NCBI GenBank assembly: GCA_002898215.1 | Contig: BEIF01000001.1 | Coordinates: 1-64,000 of the forward strand | Origin: a bacterium HR29 | GTDB lineage: Bacteria; Chloroflexota; Dehalococcoidia; Tepidiformales; Tepidiformaceae | Direction of reading: 5' to 3' | Length of the DNA stretch: 64,000 nt | Shown: piece by piece, positions 62,078 through 64,000 of the stretch | Numbering within the stretch: the stretch's first letter is position 1 | How the letters are laid out: each line of letters begins with the position of its first letter | Position numbers and translations under genes: made by a program | Notes under the pieces: generated by a model | Told to the model about the DNA's origin: nothing | Seen by the model: the letters and a program-made list of their open reading frames with translations, nothing else | Databases searched by the model: none

Positions 62078-62115
62078 CCTCGCCGCCGTCTTCTTCGCGC
62101 CGGTGCGTTAGGCGG
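62078..62115 (+). repeat. Right 38-bp direct repeat overlapping the treZ stop (putative att-like site)
   Basis: Perfect copy of 57820-57857. Here the sequence encodes the same LAAVFFAPVR end but is attached to unrelated upstream sequence. Its GTTAGG also contains the TAA stop of treZ on the other strand. Confidence 0.9.
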
Positions 62116-63961
62116 GAACCAGGAAGGCCGTGCAGCGTGCGGGGAGCATTGCTCGGAGCGTGTCGGGGTCCACGATCGGTGCCGCGCCGTTCCCCCCTGT
62201 GGCGGGGTCGTTCGAATGGAACGTGACCTTCCAGGCCCTCCCCGGTGGCAGCTCGATACGGCGCCGATGCCCGAAGTTCGCCGCGATGAGCCTTTCGCTT
62301 CCGCCGGCCTTCACATGGACGACGACGACTTCGCCCTCGGCCCAGGCATCGAGCGGGGCGGTAGCGTGGCGCGCCGCTGTCAGCACCGGGTCCTCGCGGC
62401 GCAGCCGAAGCAGCCTGCGGACGAATTCGCGATGGAGGCTTCCGTAGCCCACCGTTGCCTGGCCCCAATCCAGCTTCGAGCTTGCGAACGCGCGCGGGTC
62501 GTCCGGGTCGGGGAGCGCGCCCAGTCCCGCCTCCGTCCCGCGAAGCCCTGCCAGCTCACGGTGCCGTCCCTGCCGCACGGCCGTCCTACGCTCGGGAGGA
62601 GGGTCGGCGAAGTAGAAGAACGGGCTGTTGGCGGCGAACTCCTGGCCCTGGAAGAGGAGTGGGGTCTGCGGGAGCAGGAGTGTCAGGGCGGTCGCTGCGC
62701 GCAGGGCGCCCCGCCCCAACAGCGTCGGGAGGCGGTCGCCGAGCTGCAGGTTGGCCACGTGGTCGTGATGTTCGAGCGCGTAGACGAACTGGTACGGAGG
62801 CTGCCGCCGAGCGACCGTGCCTCGAAGAGCCCCGAAGCCCGGGTCGCGCTGGCCTTCGAACAACCAGCCCTGGACGATGGTCCGCGCGACCTCGGTGGCG
62901 GAGCCCGTGAACCCCGCCGTTCGTCCCTGCCGCGCCTCGTCGAACAGCGACGTGACGGCGTGACGGAAATCGTCGGCCCAGACGGCGTCACACCCCAAGC
63001 CACCCTCGACCGTCGGCTTCAAGTAGCGGACGTCGTTTTCGGGCGTCTCCGCGATGAGGTACGGTCGCCTCTCCGGCAACGCTCGCTCGAGCGCCGCTCG
63101 CAACTCGGCAATGATATGCCGCGGAGAGGTGTCGGCGATGGCGTGCGCTGCATCGAGGCGGAAGCCGTCTATCCGGTACTCGCATGCCCAGTGGAGGAGG
63201 CACTCGACCACGTGCCGCCGGACGTGCTCGCATCCTGGACCGTCGAAGTTCAGCGCCGGTCCCCACGGGGTCTCGACGTCGCGCCTGAACCATTCCGGGG
63301 CGAACGCTTCGAGGAATCGCGCGGAAGGCGCCAGGTGGTTGAAGACGACGTCGAGGATCACCGCCAAGCCGACGGTGTGCGCGGCATCGACGAATCGCCG
63401 GAGCCCATCGGGACCGCCGTACGGCTCGAACGGGGCGAACGGGAGCACGGTGTCGTAGCCCCATCCGCGGTTCCCTTCGAAGGTGGCGACGGGCATGAGT
63501 TCGACGGCGGTGAAACCCGTGGTAGCGAGCTCTGGCAGCCGCACTGCTGCGGCATCGAAGGTTCCCTCCGGGGTCCACGTGCCCACGTGGATCTCGCCGA
63601 GCACGAGCTCGTGCGCAGGAGGCGGCGTCCACTCGCCACACGTCCAGCGGAACTGCCGCGGGTCCACAACCTGCGAGAGGCCCTCCGGTCCCCCCGGCTG
63701 CCGGCGCGCGCACGGGTCGGGGTAGGGTCCCGAGCCCTCGAGCAGGTATCCGTAGCGCAGCCCCGGGCGGGCGCCCTCGAGCCGGGCACGCCAGTAGGCC
63801 CCCTCGCGCTCCATGGGCACCGTGTGCTGCCGACCGTCCGGCTCTTCCACCAGGAGCTCGACGCGCGTTGGACGGGTGGCCCAAACCCGGAAGGTTACGC
63901 CGTCGTCGTCGGGTACCGCGCCGAGCTGCGGCAGCCACTCCACCATTCCGCCGCCGATCAT
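62108..63961 (-). CDS. treZ: Malto-oligosyltrehalose trehalohydrolase
   Basis: Releases trehalose from maltooligosyl-trehalose made by TreY. The 617-residue GH13_10 protein has an N-terminal beta domain (VTFRVWATRPTRVELLV), LGEIHVGTWTPEGTFDAA (a TreZ signature), the nucleophile YRIDGFRLDAAHAI, the acid YLIAETPENDVRYLKP and VYALEHHDHVANLQLGDRL. Length is typical. The start is ATG 63959-63961, with a second ATG five codons on as an alternative. It converges on glgB across the inserted segment. TreY is not in the window. Confidence 0.93.
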   Translation of the reverse strand: MIGGGMVEWLPQLGAVPDDDGVTFRVWATRPTRVELLVEEPDGRQHTVPMEREGAYWRARLEGARPGLRYGYLLEGSGPYPDPCARRQPGGPEGLSQVVDPRQFRWTCGEWTPPPAHELVLGEIHVGTWTPEGTFDAAAVRLPELATTGFTAVELMPVATFEGNRGWGYDTVLPFAPFEPYGGPDGLRRFVDAAHTVGLAVILDVVFNHLAPSARFLEAFAPEWFRRDVETPWGPALNFDGPGCEHVRRHVVECLLHWACEYRIDGFRLDAAHAIADTSPRHIIAELRAALERALPERRPYLIAETPENDVRYLKPTVEGGLGCDAVWADDFRHAVTSLFDEARQGRTAGFTGSATEVARTIVQGWLFEGQRDPGFGALRGTVARRQPPYQFVYALEHHDHVANLQLGDRLPTLLGRGALRAATALTLLLPQTPLLFQGQEFAANSPFFYFADPPPERRTAVRQGRHRELAGLRGTEAGLGALPDPDDPRAFASSKLDWGQATVGYGSLHREFVRRLLRLRREDPVLTAARHATAPLDAWAEGEVVVVHVKAGGSERLIAANFGHRRRIELPPGRAWKVTFHSNDPATGGNGAAPIVDPDTLRAMLPARCTAFLVPA

Positions 63962-64000
63962 GCGGCCGGGCCTGCCTGAAAGCGAGTCGGCTCACCCTCC

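Noticed and set aside
61592-63979. 795-codon plus-strand open frame over treZ
   Set aside because: Antisense to treZ, which has complete catalytic motifs.

Overview
This is a GC-rich, gene-dense bacterial chromosome segment. The gene set suggests a thermophilic Chloroflexota-like organism, possibly near Dehalococcoidia/Tepidiforma. It includes a short type I glutamine synthetase, RodZ-like HTH proteins with different exported tails, many exported proteins with Thr/Pro linkers, a sortase, and start codons placed 6 nt after TANNNT boxes. The taxonomic call is inference; no rRNA or tRNA lies in the window.

Layout. 0-7 kb: end of an RG-rich protein, a bidirectional terminator, then a minus-strand run (glnA, rimO, RodZ/PASTA protein, dapA, thiN, PilZ protein) facing a plus-strand MTHFR-like gene. 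7.1-7.9 kb has no convincing gene. 7.9-11.8 kb: small metabolic and repair genes (methyltransferase-like, MaoC hydratase, TDG/Mug glycosylase, zinc alcohol dehydrogenase, phosphoribosyltransferase). 11.9-14 kb: a SAM-I riboswitch controls a threonine-synthase-like gene, a NIL-domain protein and a ThiS/MoaD-type carrier ending in Gly-Gly. 14-19.6 kb (minus): tatA, gltA and a leucine operon leuC-leuD-aat-leuB. 19.8-29.3 kb: exported and envelope proteins, including a paralogous pair, a CAP protein, a second RodZ-like protein, a sortase and a lipoprotein. 29.3-33 kb: sugar-nucleotide epimerase, FAD oxidase and metallo-hydrolase. 33-41.7 kb: two head-to-head 1122-residue FtsX-type permeases and two ABC ATPases, one ending in an AbrB-like domain. 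41.7-48.5 kb: IMPase, an ECF sigma/anti-sigma-like pair with a ferric-reductase-like membrane protein and apbE, then oxidoreductases and a PAP2 phosphatase.

48.5-64 kb: the GlgE alpha-glucan/trehalose operon glgE-treS-mak-glgX-glgB faces treZ. TreS makes maltose from trehalose, Mak phosphorylates it, GlgE polymerises maltose-1-phosphate and GlgB branches the glucan. GlgX plus TreZ (with a TreY not seen here) could turn glucan back into trehalose.

The most notable structure is a roughly 4.2 kb insert between glgB and treZ. It is bounded by perfect 38-bp direct repeats of the glgB 3' end, carries genes of different codon style, and has no visible recombinase. The second main lead is the SAM-riboswitch operon, which could be a protein-thiocarboxylate route for sulfur into homocysteine.
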